Of a stretch of 10,008 nucleotides of DNA, positions 1 through 8,068 are shown in pieces (the first letter of the stretch is position 1; the number at the start of each line of letters is the position of its first letter). Made by a program: the position numbers and the translations under genes. The notes below the pieces were generated by a model. It did no database searches, was not told the DNA's origin, and saw only the letters and a program-made list of their open reading frames with translations. The stretch covers positions 1-10,008 of the forward strand of contig JAZOQZ010000096.1 in NCBI GenBank assembly GCA_045656345.1, given 5' to 3'. The DNA comes from SIG452 sp045656345 (GTDB lineage Bacteria > Bacillota > Clostridia > UMGS1840).

Positions 1-388
1 CAATGGGGAACACGTCAATATAGACCCCCTGATTCATATCCAGGTCCTTGTATTTGCGTTCTTTATAAACAGTATCTTTTTTTCTGATCTTAGCAAAATT
101 CAAAGGATAATTCGGTTCCGTTTCCGCTGATTGCCAGAGATACCCTTCGGGAAGCTCTGTTTTGCAAACTTCCATCAGTTTTTCGTAATCCTCACGAAGC
201 ATGGCAATATCCAGATCGTCATCCCAGGGGATGAATCCGCCGTGACGAACTGCTCCCAACATAGAACCACCGTCTAAAATATACTTAATGCCGTGCTTTT
301 GGCAAAGCTCATCCACCACGGTTAAAATCTCCAGCATAACCGCCTGAACTTCTTTGATATCATATTCACCGATTTTATAGGTTTGCAT
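1..388 (-). CDS. LicD-family phosphotransferase, N-terminal part (3' end beyond left edge)
   Basis: I translated 129 codons from the ATG at 386-388; the frame is open to the left edge, so the C-terminal half is missing. Visible LicD hallmarks are the run LDGGSMLGAVRHGGFIPWDD (residues 39-58), continuing DLDIA with the acidic D-x-D cluster that binds metal in this nucleotidyltransferase-fold family, and YIDVFP near residues 123-128. LicD proteins transfer phosphocholine or another phospho-alcohol from a CDP-activated donor to cell-surface glycans; homologues include eukaryotic fukutin, so the group moved cannot be read from sequence. The start lies 5 nt after the stop of the preceding glycosyltransferase gene, and its Shine-Dalgarno AAGGA overlaps that gene's last codons, so the two are translationally close. 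As the last visible gene it probably decorates the polysaccharide made by the others. The family call is firm; the substrate is inferred. Confidence 0.93.
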   Translation of the reverse strand, partial: MQTYKIGEYDIKEVQAVMLEILTVVDELCQKHGIKYILDGGSMLGAVRHGGFIPWDDDLDIAMLREDYEKLMEVCKTELPEGYLWQSAETEPNYPLNFAKIRKKDTVYKERKYKDLDMNQGVYIDVFPI

Positions 389-393
389 AATCC

Positions 394-1563
394 TCATCCT
401 TTGTACCAATTATTTTTGATGATGGGAGCCGGACTCATTGGGCCGGTTTTTACGTGGGGAATTTCTCCCTTAGTCAGAAGCAGCATAGCCCCCACCAGAA
501 AGCGATTGACCGCAACGTCAACATTCCATTCCAGCCGCAGAGTTTCATACGCCTGCTGCCCCATTTCTTCCCAGCGTTGGGGATGGTCAAGCAGAAATTT
601 CACCTTCTGATAAAAATCAGAAATACCGCTGTATAAAAGTCCGTTTTTGCCATCCTCCACCAAATACGGTGCCGAACCGATGACACTGTTTGCCACACAA
701 ACACAACCGCTGTTCATCGCTTCGTTGAGCACAGCGCCCCACCCCTCACGCTTGGTGGAGGTGAAGAGGAAGATGTTCGCCTCTTCCATATAGTTACGCA
801 CCTTTTCGGGGGGCATTGCTCCCAAAAAGGTAACACAGTTTTCCAATTTATTTTTCTTTGTATAAGCTTTCAGCTTATCCTCCAGCACACCTGTGCCGAT
901 AATATCCAATTGAAACTGATAGCCTTGCTTTTGCAATTTTTTTGCAACCTTTAAAGCGTCTATGGTTCGCTTCCAGTCTATCATTCTGCCAACCCAGAGA
1001 AGCCTTGGAATATCGTGCTTCTTTTTAGCACACAGCGCTCCCTCCTCATAGGTTAAAAATTCGGGAAAATACCCCCAGCGGTAACATTTTTCCGAAAAAC
1101 AGTTTAGCAAACTCAAATCATAGGGCGTGAAAGCGCTGGCAGACAACATATAAAAATTGGAGTTCTTGCCGGGCATCTGATAACGCACCTTCAGATTATT
1201 GCGGATATCAGGACGAAGCAGAGAAAATCTGCCCCGTTTGAATAAACGTTCCGTATACAGGAAGGTCAGCTTATTTTGGGCAACCCGCTGTGCCAACAAA
1301 TCAGGATGCCCCGAACCAAAAATCACCACATCGCTATCTGTGGCAAGCTGTTTTGCCAAATCGTAATTCTCTTTGGAGCGACTCACGTTAATAAGATAAG
1401 GAATGGTTTCTCCCTCATAGGTGGAATAGCCCAGTTTCTTTCGTTCTTCCTTGATATTTTTCATAACCACAAACCGAAAGTCATCTCCTAGTTTATGATA
1501 CATTTCTTCACAAAAAGGTTTCTGATGATGAGACATTACATTACTGAAAAATGTCAGTTTCAT
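394..1563 (-). CDS. GT4-family glycosyltransferase
   Basis: A 389-residue GT-B fold glycosyltransferase that probably adds one sugar from a nucleotide-sugar donor to the lipid-linked repeat unit on the cytoplasmic face. The C-terminal donor-binding half shows LLWVGRMIDWKR (188-199), IIGTG (221-225), VTFLGAMPPEKV (244-255) and the E-x7-E signature EGWGAVLNE (E273, E281) followed by DGKNGLLY (304-311). The N-terminal acceptor half is diverged, with GSGHPDLL at 83-90. After the GT-B core comes a tail around PMSPAPIIKNNWY (375-387), a style of ending I associate with clostridial polysaccharide glycosyltransferases. ATG is preceded by AAAGGAGG at 8-nt spacing. The gene starts 21 nt after the previous glycosyltransferase stop and ends 5 nt before licD. 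Linkage and donor cannot be deduced; family membership is clear. Confidence 0.92.
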   Translation of the reverse strand: MKLTFFSNVMSHHQKPFCEEMYHKLGDDFRFVVMKNIKEERKKLGYSTYEGETIPYLINVSRSKENYDLAKQLATDSDVVIFGSGHPDLLAQRVAQNKLTFLYTERLFKRGRFSLLRPDIRNNLKVRYQMPGKNSNFYMLSASAFTPYDLSLLNCFSEKCYRWGYFPEFLTYEEGALCAKKKHDIPRLLWVGRMIDWKRTIDALKVAKKLQKQGYQFQLDIIGTGVLEDKLKAYTKKNKLENCVTFLGAMPPEKVRNYMEEANIFLFTSTKREGWGAVLNEAMNSGCVCVANSVIGSAPYLVEDGKNGLLYSGISDFYQKVKFLLDHPQRWEEMGQQAYETLRLEWNVDVAVNRFLVGAMLLLTKGEIPHVKTGPMSPAPIIKNNWYKG

Positions 1564-1584
1564 TTGCTATTCCTCCTTTCCAGA

Positions 1585-2844
1585 TTACTGTTTTAATACC
1601 TTCCCGTAAATATCACAAAGGATTCTGCCATAGTCGTGATCAGCATACTTTTCTTTTAAAAATTGAGATGCACGCTGTCCCATTTCCACGGCAAATTTGG
1701 TATCGTTGAATAATGTCTTAATAAAATATGCTAAATGTTCGTATTCTTCGTAGCGATACAAAAGACCTGTTTCTTTATGCACAACCACTTCGTAAATATC
1801 CCCTGCAAAGGCTGCCACTGCAGGCATACCCATCGTCATTGCTTCTCTTAGCGTAGTGGACTCATTTTCAATCACAGAAGGCATAATAAACACCTGGCTT
1901 TTTAGCATATACTCCGCCATTTGCTCGGAAGATAATGCCCCTAAAAATTCCACATTTTTTTCTAACCCATATTTCTCAATTAACTTTCTTAAGTAGGTAA
2001 TATAGGTGGGTTCAAACAACCACTTGGGATTTCGGGATGCAATGCTGCCGGGAATCCGAAGCAGAATGTCAGGAAATTCCTCCTTTAAAAGCGCAACCGC
2101 CTCAATGGCCTGGTGTAGTCCTTTGTAAGCAGTACGTCCTGCCAGACAGAATAAACTGTGTGGCGTTGCCTTGTCAAGCTCCCAAGCGTTTTCAAAAAAA
2201 ACGTTACGAATCGGAAGCTGGTCAAAATAAACTGGAAGTTTTGGCATTTTTATATGATATTGCATCAATGCCCATTCGTTATCCGCAAAAATGGCAGCAG
2301 ATTCTGAAATCATAGAAAGTTCCATCTCTGCCTGCTTTTCCATAAAACGAGCATCTTTTTTATATTTATTGGCTTTTAAACGTTCCAGTAAGGAAAGTTC
2401 TTTTTTCATTATCCGAACCGGTAAATTTCCGTTGGGATATTTACTGATGGAATTAATGGCTCCCTGAATACGGTACACAATAGGGATTTCCTTGATTTCT
2501 TTTGCCAAATCATAACCGATGGAATATTCGGTCCCCCAAATATGAATTAAATCAGGATTGATTCGTCTGATTTCGGAAACCCAGGTCTTTAATTTGGATT
2601 TGGAAGTGCTCTTACCTCGGGGACATCTGCCTACATTTAAACATACATACTCCACCCTGCCCTCGGTCTGTCTGCGAATTTCTTTGATGGTGGTAGTAGT
2701 CAGAATGGCTAACTCTGCAGTTTCATCTGCTTCCTGCAAAGAACGCATTGCCTCATCAATCCAGGTACCACTTTGGGCACGACTTAATTTTAATACATCG
2801 GAGATTCTCCCAATGGGAGAATTTAAAATCCACATAACCTTCAT
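1585..2844 (-). CDS. GT4-family glycosyltransferase
   Basis: A 419-residue glycosyltransferase with a GT-B layout. The N-terminal domain begins MKVMWILNSPIG and contains PDLIHIWGTEYSIGYDL (97-113), a typical acceptor-side segment. The C-terminal donor domain shows FCLAGRTAYKGLHQAIEA (232-249), VEFLGALSSEQMAEYM (298-313) and the E-x7-E motif in IENESTTLREAMTMGMP (325-341; E326 and E334), then HKETGLLY (356-363). The stretch at 143-190 is rich in charged residues and probably helical, linking the two halves. The upstream EpsG-like gene ends 12 nt before, and AAGGAG overlaps that gene's TAA stop, which favours coupled translation. The coding region looks AT-richer by eye than the first genes of the operon. 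It probably adds one residue of the repeat unit; the donor sugar is unknown. Confidence 0.92.
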   Translation of the reverse strand: MKVMWILNSPIGRISDVLKLSRAQSGTWIDEAMRSLQEADETAELAILTTTTIKEIRRQTEGRVEYVCLNVGRCPRGKSTSKSKLKTWVSEIRRINPDLIHIWGTEYSIGYDLAKEIKEIPIVYRIQGAINSISKYPNGNLPVRIMKKELSLLERLKANKYKKDARFMEKQAEMELSMISESAAIFADNEWALMQYHIKMPKLPVYFDQLPIRNVFFENAWELDKATPHSLFCLAGRTAYKGLHQAIEAVALLKEEFPDILLRIPGSIASRNPKWLFEPTYITYLRKLIEKYGLEKNVEFLGALSSEQMAEYMLKSQVFIMPSVIENESTTLREAMTMGMPAVAAFAGDIYEVVVHKETGLLYRYEEYEHLAYFIKTLFNDTKFAVEMGQRASQFLKEKYADHDYGRILCDIYGKVLKQ

Positions 2845-2856
2845 GGTAGTTCTCCT

Positions 2857-3963
2857 TTACGAACCATATACTTGCCAGAAGAAATAGTAGGGTGCAATCC
2901 CCAAACTCATAGATTTAAAGAACATATAGCCCGGCAAAAGGATTGCAAATGCCGATGCGACATAACGGGTGTTTCTATCTTCAATATCGGTGATAATATT
3001 TCCCAATAGGATTACGTTGAAGATGTAGAAATACTGATTCATTCGTCCAATCATATTGGACGATAAGGACAACACCTGAATAATCGCATATAAAAATGAA
3101 CCTGAATAACAAAGGGAATAAAATTTGTCTTCTTTTTCATCCTTGATTTTGCGTCGTTCCCAAAAGAACAAGCAAAACATGGGAATCAATAATGCAATGA
3201 GAACTACCAACGGATTGACCTGATGTCTGTCACTTGCCAAGCCGTAAATTTCGTATTTTGCAGGCATAAAGTAGGATAACATAGGTACCAGAATCGGGCG
3301 CAGAAACAAACACGCCACAGAAAATCCTGCCAAAAACCAACCACTGATCTTTTTAATTTTCACATAACGGGCAAAATAGAATACCACAAAGAAAATTGCC
3401 GACTGGTGGAAGGTGGCTGCCAAAAGCACCATCAGCACAAATTTCACAGGCTTTTTCTCCAGAATATAATCAATTGCCAGCCAGCAGATACAGCAGGCGA
3501 TTGCCTGACGCATCCCCGACATTGACATAGTGAAAAGACCGATAGTGGTGTTTAAATAAAATCCCCAAAAAGGATTCTTGCTGTATTTATACACCAGTTT
3601 GGAGATGCAAAAGGCGATAAAGAATCCATACAGCATCAGATAAACCGTGTCCGAAATATGAAGGTCATACAGAATCTTTCCAACCAGAGTAAAGCCGTAT
3701 TCCTTCTCCAGCCACAAATCCCATTGGGTAAACATATTCCAATCATAATAGGCGGATGCATGGTATCTGCTTAAATATCGGGGAGTATCAATCCCCACGT
3801 TATGATTTCGGAAGCCCATAATCACAAACAGTGTGACGCCGGAAAGCCAGACAAAAGCTTTTCTCCGTTTTTCCATGCCTTCTTCCGAAATACCTTCATT
3901 CCGGTATAAAAGGTAATAAAACAGGATTACCCATGCCAGAATCATAAATACATAAGGAGTCAT
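2857..3963 (-). CDS. EpsG-family membrane protein, probable Wzy-like polysaccharide polymerase
   Basis: A 368-residue polytopic membrane protein with about ten hydrophobic stretches (roughly 4-20, 38-50, 107-122, 133-147, 153-167, 174-197, 208-226, 251-267, 283-300, 312-324 and 336-349). Motifs I associate with EpsG-like proteins are present: GFRNHNVGIDTPRY (50-63) in the first external loop, SGMRQAIA (149-156), TFHQSAI (184-190) and RMNQYFYIF (307-315). EpsG proteins are thought to polymerise lipid-linked repeat units, the job of Wzy. ATG has GAGG at 6-nt spacing. It follows a 72-nt gap, the longest inside the operon, and precedes the next glycosyltransferase by 12 nt. O-antigen ligase or another Wzy type is less likely given these motifs. 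The family call is strong; polymerase activity is inferred from family and context. Confidence 0.88.
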   Translation of the reverse strand: MTPYVFMILAWVILFYYLLYRNEGISEEGMEKRRKAFVWLSGVTLFVIMGFRNHNVGIDTPRYLSRYHASAYYDWNMFTQWDLWLEKEYGFTLVGKILYDLHISDTVYLMLYGFFIAFCISKLVYKYSKNPFWGFYLNTTIGLFTMSMSGMRQAIACCICWLAIDYILEKKPVKFVLMVLLAATFHQSAIFFVVFYFARYVKIKKISGWFLAGFSVACLFLRPILVPMLSYFMPAKYEIYGLASDRHQVNPLVVLIALLIPMFCLFFWERRKIKDEKEDKFYSLCYSGSFLYAIIQVLSLSSNMIGRMNQYFYIFNVILLGNIITDIEDRNTRYVASAFAILLPGYMFFKSMSLGIAPYYFFWQVYGS

Positions 3964-4035
3964 AAATTACCTCTTCTTATTGCTTTTCAATGTTCATAAA
4001 ATTCGGATTTTTTTCCGGTAACCATTAACCGATAA

Positions 4036-5049
4036 CTACGCCCCGTAGAAATCCCGATACCATTTGGCAAATTCCATTAAACCGGTTTCCAAGGAAGTGC
4101 CGGGTTTAAAATCGAAATCACGCATTAAATCGGTCACGTCAGCATATGTGCAAGGCACGTCTCCGGGTTGCATCGGTAAAAATTTCTTCTCGGAAACCAG
4201 TTCTTTTTCGTAAACAGTGCTTAAACATTTTTCCAGACATACGATAAAATCCAAAAGATTCTCCGGCTGATTATTGCCGATGTTGTATACCTTATATGGA
4301 ACACCGTCTGCATTGGGAGCAGGAGGATTGCAAAGCATATGCACAATTCCTGTTACAATATCATCCACATAGGTAAAATCACGGCGCATATTTCCGTGAT
4401 TAAACACCGAAATCGCTTCTCCTTTTAAGATTTTCTGAGTAAAGGAGAAATATGCCATATCGGGACGTCCCATAGGACCATACACTGTAAAAAAGCGAAG
4501 TCCTGTTGCCGGAATGTTATAGAGCTTGGAATAACAATGTGCCATCAGTTCGTTTGATTTTTTAGTTGCCGCATACAAGCTCACAGGATGGTCTACCTGA
4601 TCTTCCACAGAAAATGGGATTTTTTTATTAGCACCATACACAGAGCTTGAAGAAGCATACAGAAGATGCTCCACAGGATAATGCCGACAAGCTTCTAAAA
4701 TGTTGAAAAACCCAATCATATTGGATTGCATATACACATCCGGATGGTCAATACTGTATCGAACTCCTGCCTGAGCTGCTAAATTTACCACAATTTCGGG
4801 GCGGTGGGTTGAAAAAACCTCTTCCACATCTGCCTTCACGGAAATATCTTTCCGGTAAAAAGTGAAGTTCTCAAAGCCGGATAAAATTTCCAGTCTTGCT
4901 TCTTTCAATTTCACGTCATAATAGTCATTCACATTGTCAATACCGATTACGATTGCTCCCTGTTCCAACAGTCTTTTGGACAAAAAGAAACCAATAAAGC
5001 CTGCAGCTCCGGTAATCAGATATTTTTTATTTAAATTTAGTGCCTGCAT
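4036..5049 (-). CDS. NAD-dependent epimerase, probable UDP-glucuronate 4-epimerase
   Basis: A 337-residue extended short-chain dehydrogenase/reductase, the usual length for bacterial UDP-GlcA 4-epimerases. The Rossmann motif GAAGFIG (14-20) binds NAD, SSSSVYG (133-139) carries the catalytic Ser, and Y159-x3-K163 (YAATK) is the active-site pair. Further family marks are NLAAQAGVRYSI (89-100), RFFTVYGPMGRPDMA (185-199) and RRDFTYVDDI (222-231). The RPDMA and RRDFTYVDDI pattern is what I expect for enzymes interconverting UDP-GlcA and UDP-GalA rather than GalE or dTDP-glucose dehydratase. The gene begins 11 nt after the UDP-glucose dehydrogenase stop, with AAGGGGA as ribosome binding site, so product and substrate enzymes are made together. 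UDP-galacturonate is therefore the likely product. A related specificity, such as UDP-GlcNAcA epimerase, is possible but fits the neighbour less well. Confidence 0.88.
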   Translation of the reverse strand: MQALNLNKKYLITGAAGFIGFFLSKRLLEQGAIVIGIDNVNDYYDVKLKEARLEILSGFENFTFYRKDISVKADVEEVFSTHRPEIVVNLAAQAGVRYSIDHPDVYMQSNMIGFFNILEACRHYPVEHLLYASSSSVYGANKKIPFSVEDQVDHPVSLYAATKKSNELMAHCYSKLYNIPATGLRFFTVYGPMGRPDMAYFSFTQKILKGEAISVFNHGNMRRDFTYVDDIVTGIVHMLCNPPAPNADGVPYKVYNIGNNQPENLLDFIVCLEKCLSTVYEKELVSEKKFLPMQPGDVPCTYADVTDLMRDFDFKPGTSLETGLMEFAKWYRDFYGA

Positions 5050-5060
5050 AGCGATTCCCC

Positions 5061-6353
5061 TTACCTGCCGATGGAATAATATTCCACACCGGCCTGCTTC
5101 ATATCATCAAGATTGTACAGATTTCTGCCGTCATACACCAACGGTGTCTGCATCAGTTTGCAATAGGTTTCCGGCAAAATTTCCTTGATTTCACCCCATT
5201 CGGTAAAGATAAAGCACACATTTGCATCTCGTAGCGCTTCTTCCGGAGTGGAAACATAAGTAATTTCATCAGGATAATGCTTTTTGAAATTGTCTGCCCC
5301 AACGGGATCATAGGCATAAATATTGGCTTTTCCCGCTAAAAGCAGCGGAATATTTTCTAAAGAAGGCGCCTCTCTTAAGTCATCGGTACCGGGTTTGAAG
5401 GTCAGACCTAACACAGCAACTTTCAAACCGCTAAAAGTAATCAAACGATTAGAAGCCTTACGGAACAATGCTGTTTTCTGTGTTTTATTCACATCAATTG
5501 CCGCCTGCACCGTCTTTAATTCGTAACCGTTTTGCTTAGCCAGATAGGAAAGCGCTTTGGTATCCTTCGGGAAGCAGGAGCCACCGTATCCGATCCCTGC
5601 GTTTAAGAATCTGTCTCCGATTCTTCTGTCATACGCCATAGCTTTTGCAACATCCTCGATATTTGCTCCCACAATTTCACAAAGGTTGGCAATATCGTTC
5701 ATATAGGAAATCTTCAATGCTAAGAAATCATTACACGCATACTTAATCATTTCTGCGGTTCTACGGTTAACAGAAACAATAGGTAATCCAAAGGGTTCAT
5801 AAATCTTCATCAAAAGTGCTTCCGCTTCTTTGGATTCAGTACCGATAACAATTCTTGCTGCCTGCAAAGTATCACGAACGGCAGTTCCCTGCGCTAAAAA
5901 CTCAGGATTGGAAGCAACTTCGATTTTTACATTATTTTTTTTGAAATCTTTGATGAACTGTTCTACCTTATCGTTGGTTCCCACAGGGACAGTGGATTTC
6001 ACCACTACCAAGCAATCTTTTTCCACGTTCTCCGCAATTTGTCTTGCAACTGTTGCAATGTAAGATAAGTTTGCAGAGCCATCCGGCTGCTCAGGCGTAC
6101 CAACGCCAATAAATACTGCATCGGCATCTTTGTATGCCGAACGATAATCGGTGGTATAATGCAGTCTGCCGGAAGCATTGTTTTTCTTCATCAGTTCTTC
6201 CAGGCCATCCTCATAAATGGGGGATACGCCGGATTCCATCAATTTTACTTTCTTTTCGTCAATATCAACACAGATTACATCGTGACCTTTTTCTGCAAAA
6301 CAAACCCCAGCTACCAGTCCAACATATCCTGTTCCTGCAACTGCAATTTTCAT
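5061..6353 (-). CDS. ugd: UDP-glucose 6-dehydrogenase
   Basis: A 430-residue cytosolic enzyme that oxidises UDP-glucose twice with NAD to give UDP-glucuronate. The N-terminal NAD domain starts MKIAVAGTGYVGLVAGVCFA with GxGxxG at 7-12. VKSTVPVGT (118-126) and NPEFLAQGTAVRD (149-161) are family motifs. The central dimer domain carries EMIKYACND (201-209; K204 and N208) and the catalytic-cysteine motif GYGGSCFPKDT (255-265, C260, D264). The C-terminal UDP-binding domain has LGLTFKPGTDDLREAPS (315-331) and VYDGRNL (406-412). All expected active-site residues are present and length is normal. ATG has a strong AGGAGGT at short spacing and overlaps the upstream glycosyltransferase stop as ATGA. UDP-N-acetylmannosamine dehydrogenase is an alternative in this superfamily, but these motifs and the epimerase next door favour UDP-glucose. 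Confidence 0.95.
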   Translation of the reverse strand: MKIAVAGTGYVGLVAGVCFAEKGHDVICVDIDEKKVKLMESGVSPIYEDGLEELMKKNNASGRLHYTTDYRSAYKDADAVFIGVGTPEQPDGSANLSYIATVARQIAENVEKDCLVVVKSTVPVGTNDKVEQFIKDFKKNNVKIEVASNPEFLAQGTAVRDTLQAARIVIGTESKEAEALLMKIYEPFGLPIVSVNRRTAEMIKYACNDFLALKISYMNDIANLCEIVGANIEDVAKAMAYDRRIGDRFLNAGIGYGGSCFPKDTKALSYLAKQNGYELKTVQAAIDVNKTQKTALFRKASNRLITFSGLKVAVLGLTFKPGTDDLREAPSLENIPLLLAGKANIYAYDPVGADNFKKHYPDEITYVSTPEEALRDANVCFIFTEWGEIKEILPETYCKLMQTPLVYDGRNLYNLDDMKQAGVEYYSIGR

Positions 6354-7453
6354 AGGTTACCTCCTGTGCACCTCCGGATTTCCTCCAGATATGCTTCTAT
6401 CACAATTTCTCGGTCAAATTCACGCTCTACTTTTTTGCGAGCACAAAGACCCATCTCTCTTTTCTCATCATAGGATGCAGCTAAAAACTGTTCGATTTTT
6501 TGAATCAGGTCTTTAGCATCCTGCTGACGGACAATAAATCCGTTTTTTCCATCCTCCACAATTTCGCGACAACCGCTTCGGTCCGTGGTAATCATCGGTC
6601 TGGCACTGGCTGCACTTTCCAGCAACACATTGGACATTCCTTCCGGATAATAGGTGGGATGAATAATACAGTGTACCTGCTTTAAAATTTCCCTGACATC
6701 CTGCACTACTCCGTGATACTCAACTATATTTTCACCGGTAAGCACCGCCATACGATCTTCGTATTCTTTTTCACAGAACCCACATACATGAAATACCGTA
6801 TTGGGATATCTTTCACGGATTTCTTTTGCCGCCTCCAGATATTGGTCAATTCCTTTTTCTTTCATCAAGCGGGAAATAAACACAAATTCTGTTTTATCTG
6901 CACCCGGATATTCTAAAGGCGCAAACCGCGTTAAACTGACGCCGGAACCAGGAATCAAGCGATGACGCCCCAGCAGCAACTTGTGTGTTTCAAAAAATTT
7001 CTTGTTTTCTTCGTTCTGGAAGAAAATACAACTAATTCTGCGAAGAGCTCTTTTATACAGAAAGCACGTTACTTTTTGCAAAATTCCACCATTCTCTAAA
7101 GCAGAACCCAAGCCTGTAATGTTGGAAAGGTAAGGCACCTTTGCCATACGGCAGGCAAGTCCGCCATAAATATTAGGTTTTATGGTGTAGGTTAACACCA
7201 CATCAGGTTTTACCTGCTTTAAAATCTTGCGATATTTAAAAAACAGTTTTAAATCCGCAATGGGATTCATTCCCCGTCTGTCCACGGGCGTTTCTATAAA
7301 CTTGCATCCCATCTCTTCCATATCTTTTACTCTGGGACCCATCGGCAAGGAAATATGCACCTCATAGCCTTCCTTCAGCAAGCGTTCCAGAAGCTCCTTG
7401 CGAAAGTTATAAAGCCCCATATCCAGATTAGCAAGAATCAGAATTTTTTTCAT
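6350..7453 (-). CDS. PglA-like GT4-family glycosyltransferase
   Basis: A 367-residue GT-B glycosyltransferase that probably adds the second sugar onto the lipid-linked first residue. The N-terminal half includes MGLYNFRKELLERL (12-25), DVVLTYTIKPNIYG (84-97) and ITGLGSALENG (112-122). The T-IKPNIYG and ITGLG pattern is typical of PglA/CapM-type enzymes that act right after an amino-sugar initiator. The donor domain shows IPGSGVSLTRF (167-177), SRLMKEKGIDQYLEAA (194-209), the E-x7-E motif PEGMSNVLLES (E271, E279) and VEDGKNGFIV (299-308). The start is 3 nt after the acetyltransferase stop with AAAGGTG inside that gene's last codons; the end overlaps the UDP-glucose dehydrogenase start by 4 nt (ATGA), so coupling is tight on both sides. 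In Campylobacter the homologue adds GalNAc to diNAcBac; the donor here is inferred only. Confidence 0.92.
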   Translation of the reverse strand: MKKILILANLDMGLYNFRKELLERLLKEGYEVHISLPMGPRVKDMEEMGCKFIETPVDRRGMNPIADLKLFFKYRKILKQVKPDVVLTYTIKPNIYGGLACRMAKVPYLSNITGLGSALENGGILQKVTCFLYKRALRRISCIFFQNEENKKFFETHKLLLGRHRLIPGSGVSLTRFAPLEYPGADKTEFVFISRLMKEKGIDQYLEAAKEIRERYPNTVFHVCGFCEKEYEDRMAVLTGENIVEYHGVVQDVREILKQVHCIIHPTYYPEGMSNVLLESAASARPMITTDRSGCREIVEDGKNGFIVRQQDAKDLIQKIEQFLAASYDEKREMGLCARKKVEREFDREIVIEAYLEEIRRCTGGNL

Positions 7454-7456
7454 AGG

Positions 7457-8068
7457 TTATTTCACCTTTCTTGCGGGAACTCCGATATAGGTTCCCTCCT
7501 CGGTAATATTTGTTACCACCACGGCACCTGCACCCACAACGACGTTGGCGCAAATATCCGTGTTATTTTTTACCTTAGCACCGATTCCGATGTGAGTTCT
7601 CTCTCCCACCGTCACCGTACCTGCCAGTGCCGCCACCGGAGAAATATGCACATAATCCGAAAGCACATTATCATGCTCCACCACGGCAGCTGTATTTACA
7701 ATACAGTGTTTTCCGATGGTTGCATCCGCATTTACCACTGCATTTGCCATTACACAACTACCTTCTCCTACAGTAACACCCTCGGCAATCACCGCTGTGG
7801 GATGAATGGCAGTGTAAAAAGTAACACCTTGCATTTGTTCGGCAATCCTTTGGCGAATGATATTGTTGCCGATGGCAATGATAAATTCTTTCTCCGCATA
7901 TTCGCCGTAAGTATCGGTCTTTCCTAAAATAAAGCCATCAAAAAAATCACTTCCGGCTTGTTTGGAATCATCTAAGAAACCAACCAGGTTATCCCCGGAT
8001 TTTCTTACAATATCGGCAATCACTTTGGCGTGACCGCCTGCACCGATAATAATCACATCTTTATGCAT
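7457..8068 (-). CDS. PglD/NeuD-type sugar O/N-acetyltransferase (left-handed beta-helix)
   Basis: A 203-residue enzyme, normal length for the family, that uses acetyl-CoA. The N-terminal Rossmann-like part (1-80) starts with DVIIIGAGGHAKVIADI (4-20), which binds the UDP-sugar in PglD. From about residue 85 the hexapeptide-repeat left-handed beta-helix follows (HPTAVIAEGVTVGEG, ANAVVNADATIG, VGERTHIGIGAKV, VVVGAGAVVVTNI), ending IGVPARKVK. VVEHD (129-133) with H132 matches the catalytic histidine region of PglD, and H141 the second conserved histidine. Given the aminotransferase and PglC-like transferase beside it, the likely substrate is a UDP-4-amino-4,6-dideoxy-GlcNAc, giving UDP-diNAcBac. 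NeuD-type sialic acid O-acetylation is less likely because no sialic acid genes are present. It overlaps the upstream transferase by 8 nt and its ribosome binding site (AAAGGAAG) lies inside that gene. Confidence 0.9.
   Translation of the reverse strand: MHKDVIIIGAGGHAKVIADIVRKSGDNLVGFLDDSKQAGSDFFDGFILGKTDTYGEYAEKEFIIAIGNNIIRQRIAEQMQGVTFYTAIHPTAVIAEGVTVGEGSCVMANAVVNADATIGKHCIVNTAAVVEHDNVLSDYVHISPVAALAGTVTVGERTHIGIGAKVKNNTDICANVVVGAGAVVVTNITEEGTYIGVPARKVK

Noticed and set aside
3977..3997. Six-codon ORF (MNIEKQ) just upstream of the EpsG-like gene as a leader peptide
   Set aside because: It has no ribosome binding site, and such short frames are expected by chance in a 72-nt gap.
4004..4017. 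Small hairpin CGGA/TCCG in the gap between epimerase and EpsG-like genes as an internal terminator
   Set aside because: The stem is only 4 bp with a homopolymer loop and no proper U-tract follows, so it is too weak.
7355..7927. A 190-codon plus-strand open frame
   Set aside because: It lies antisense to the PglD-like and PglA-like genes, is rich in His, Cys and Tyr in a composition typical of antisense reading, and shows no recognisable motif.
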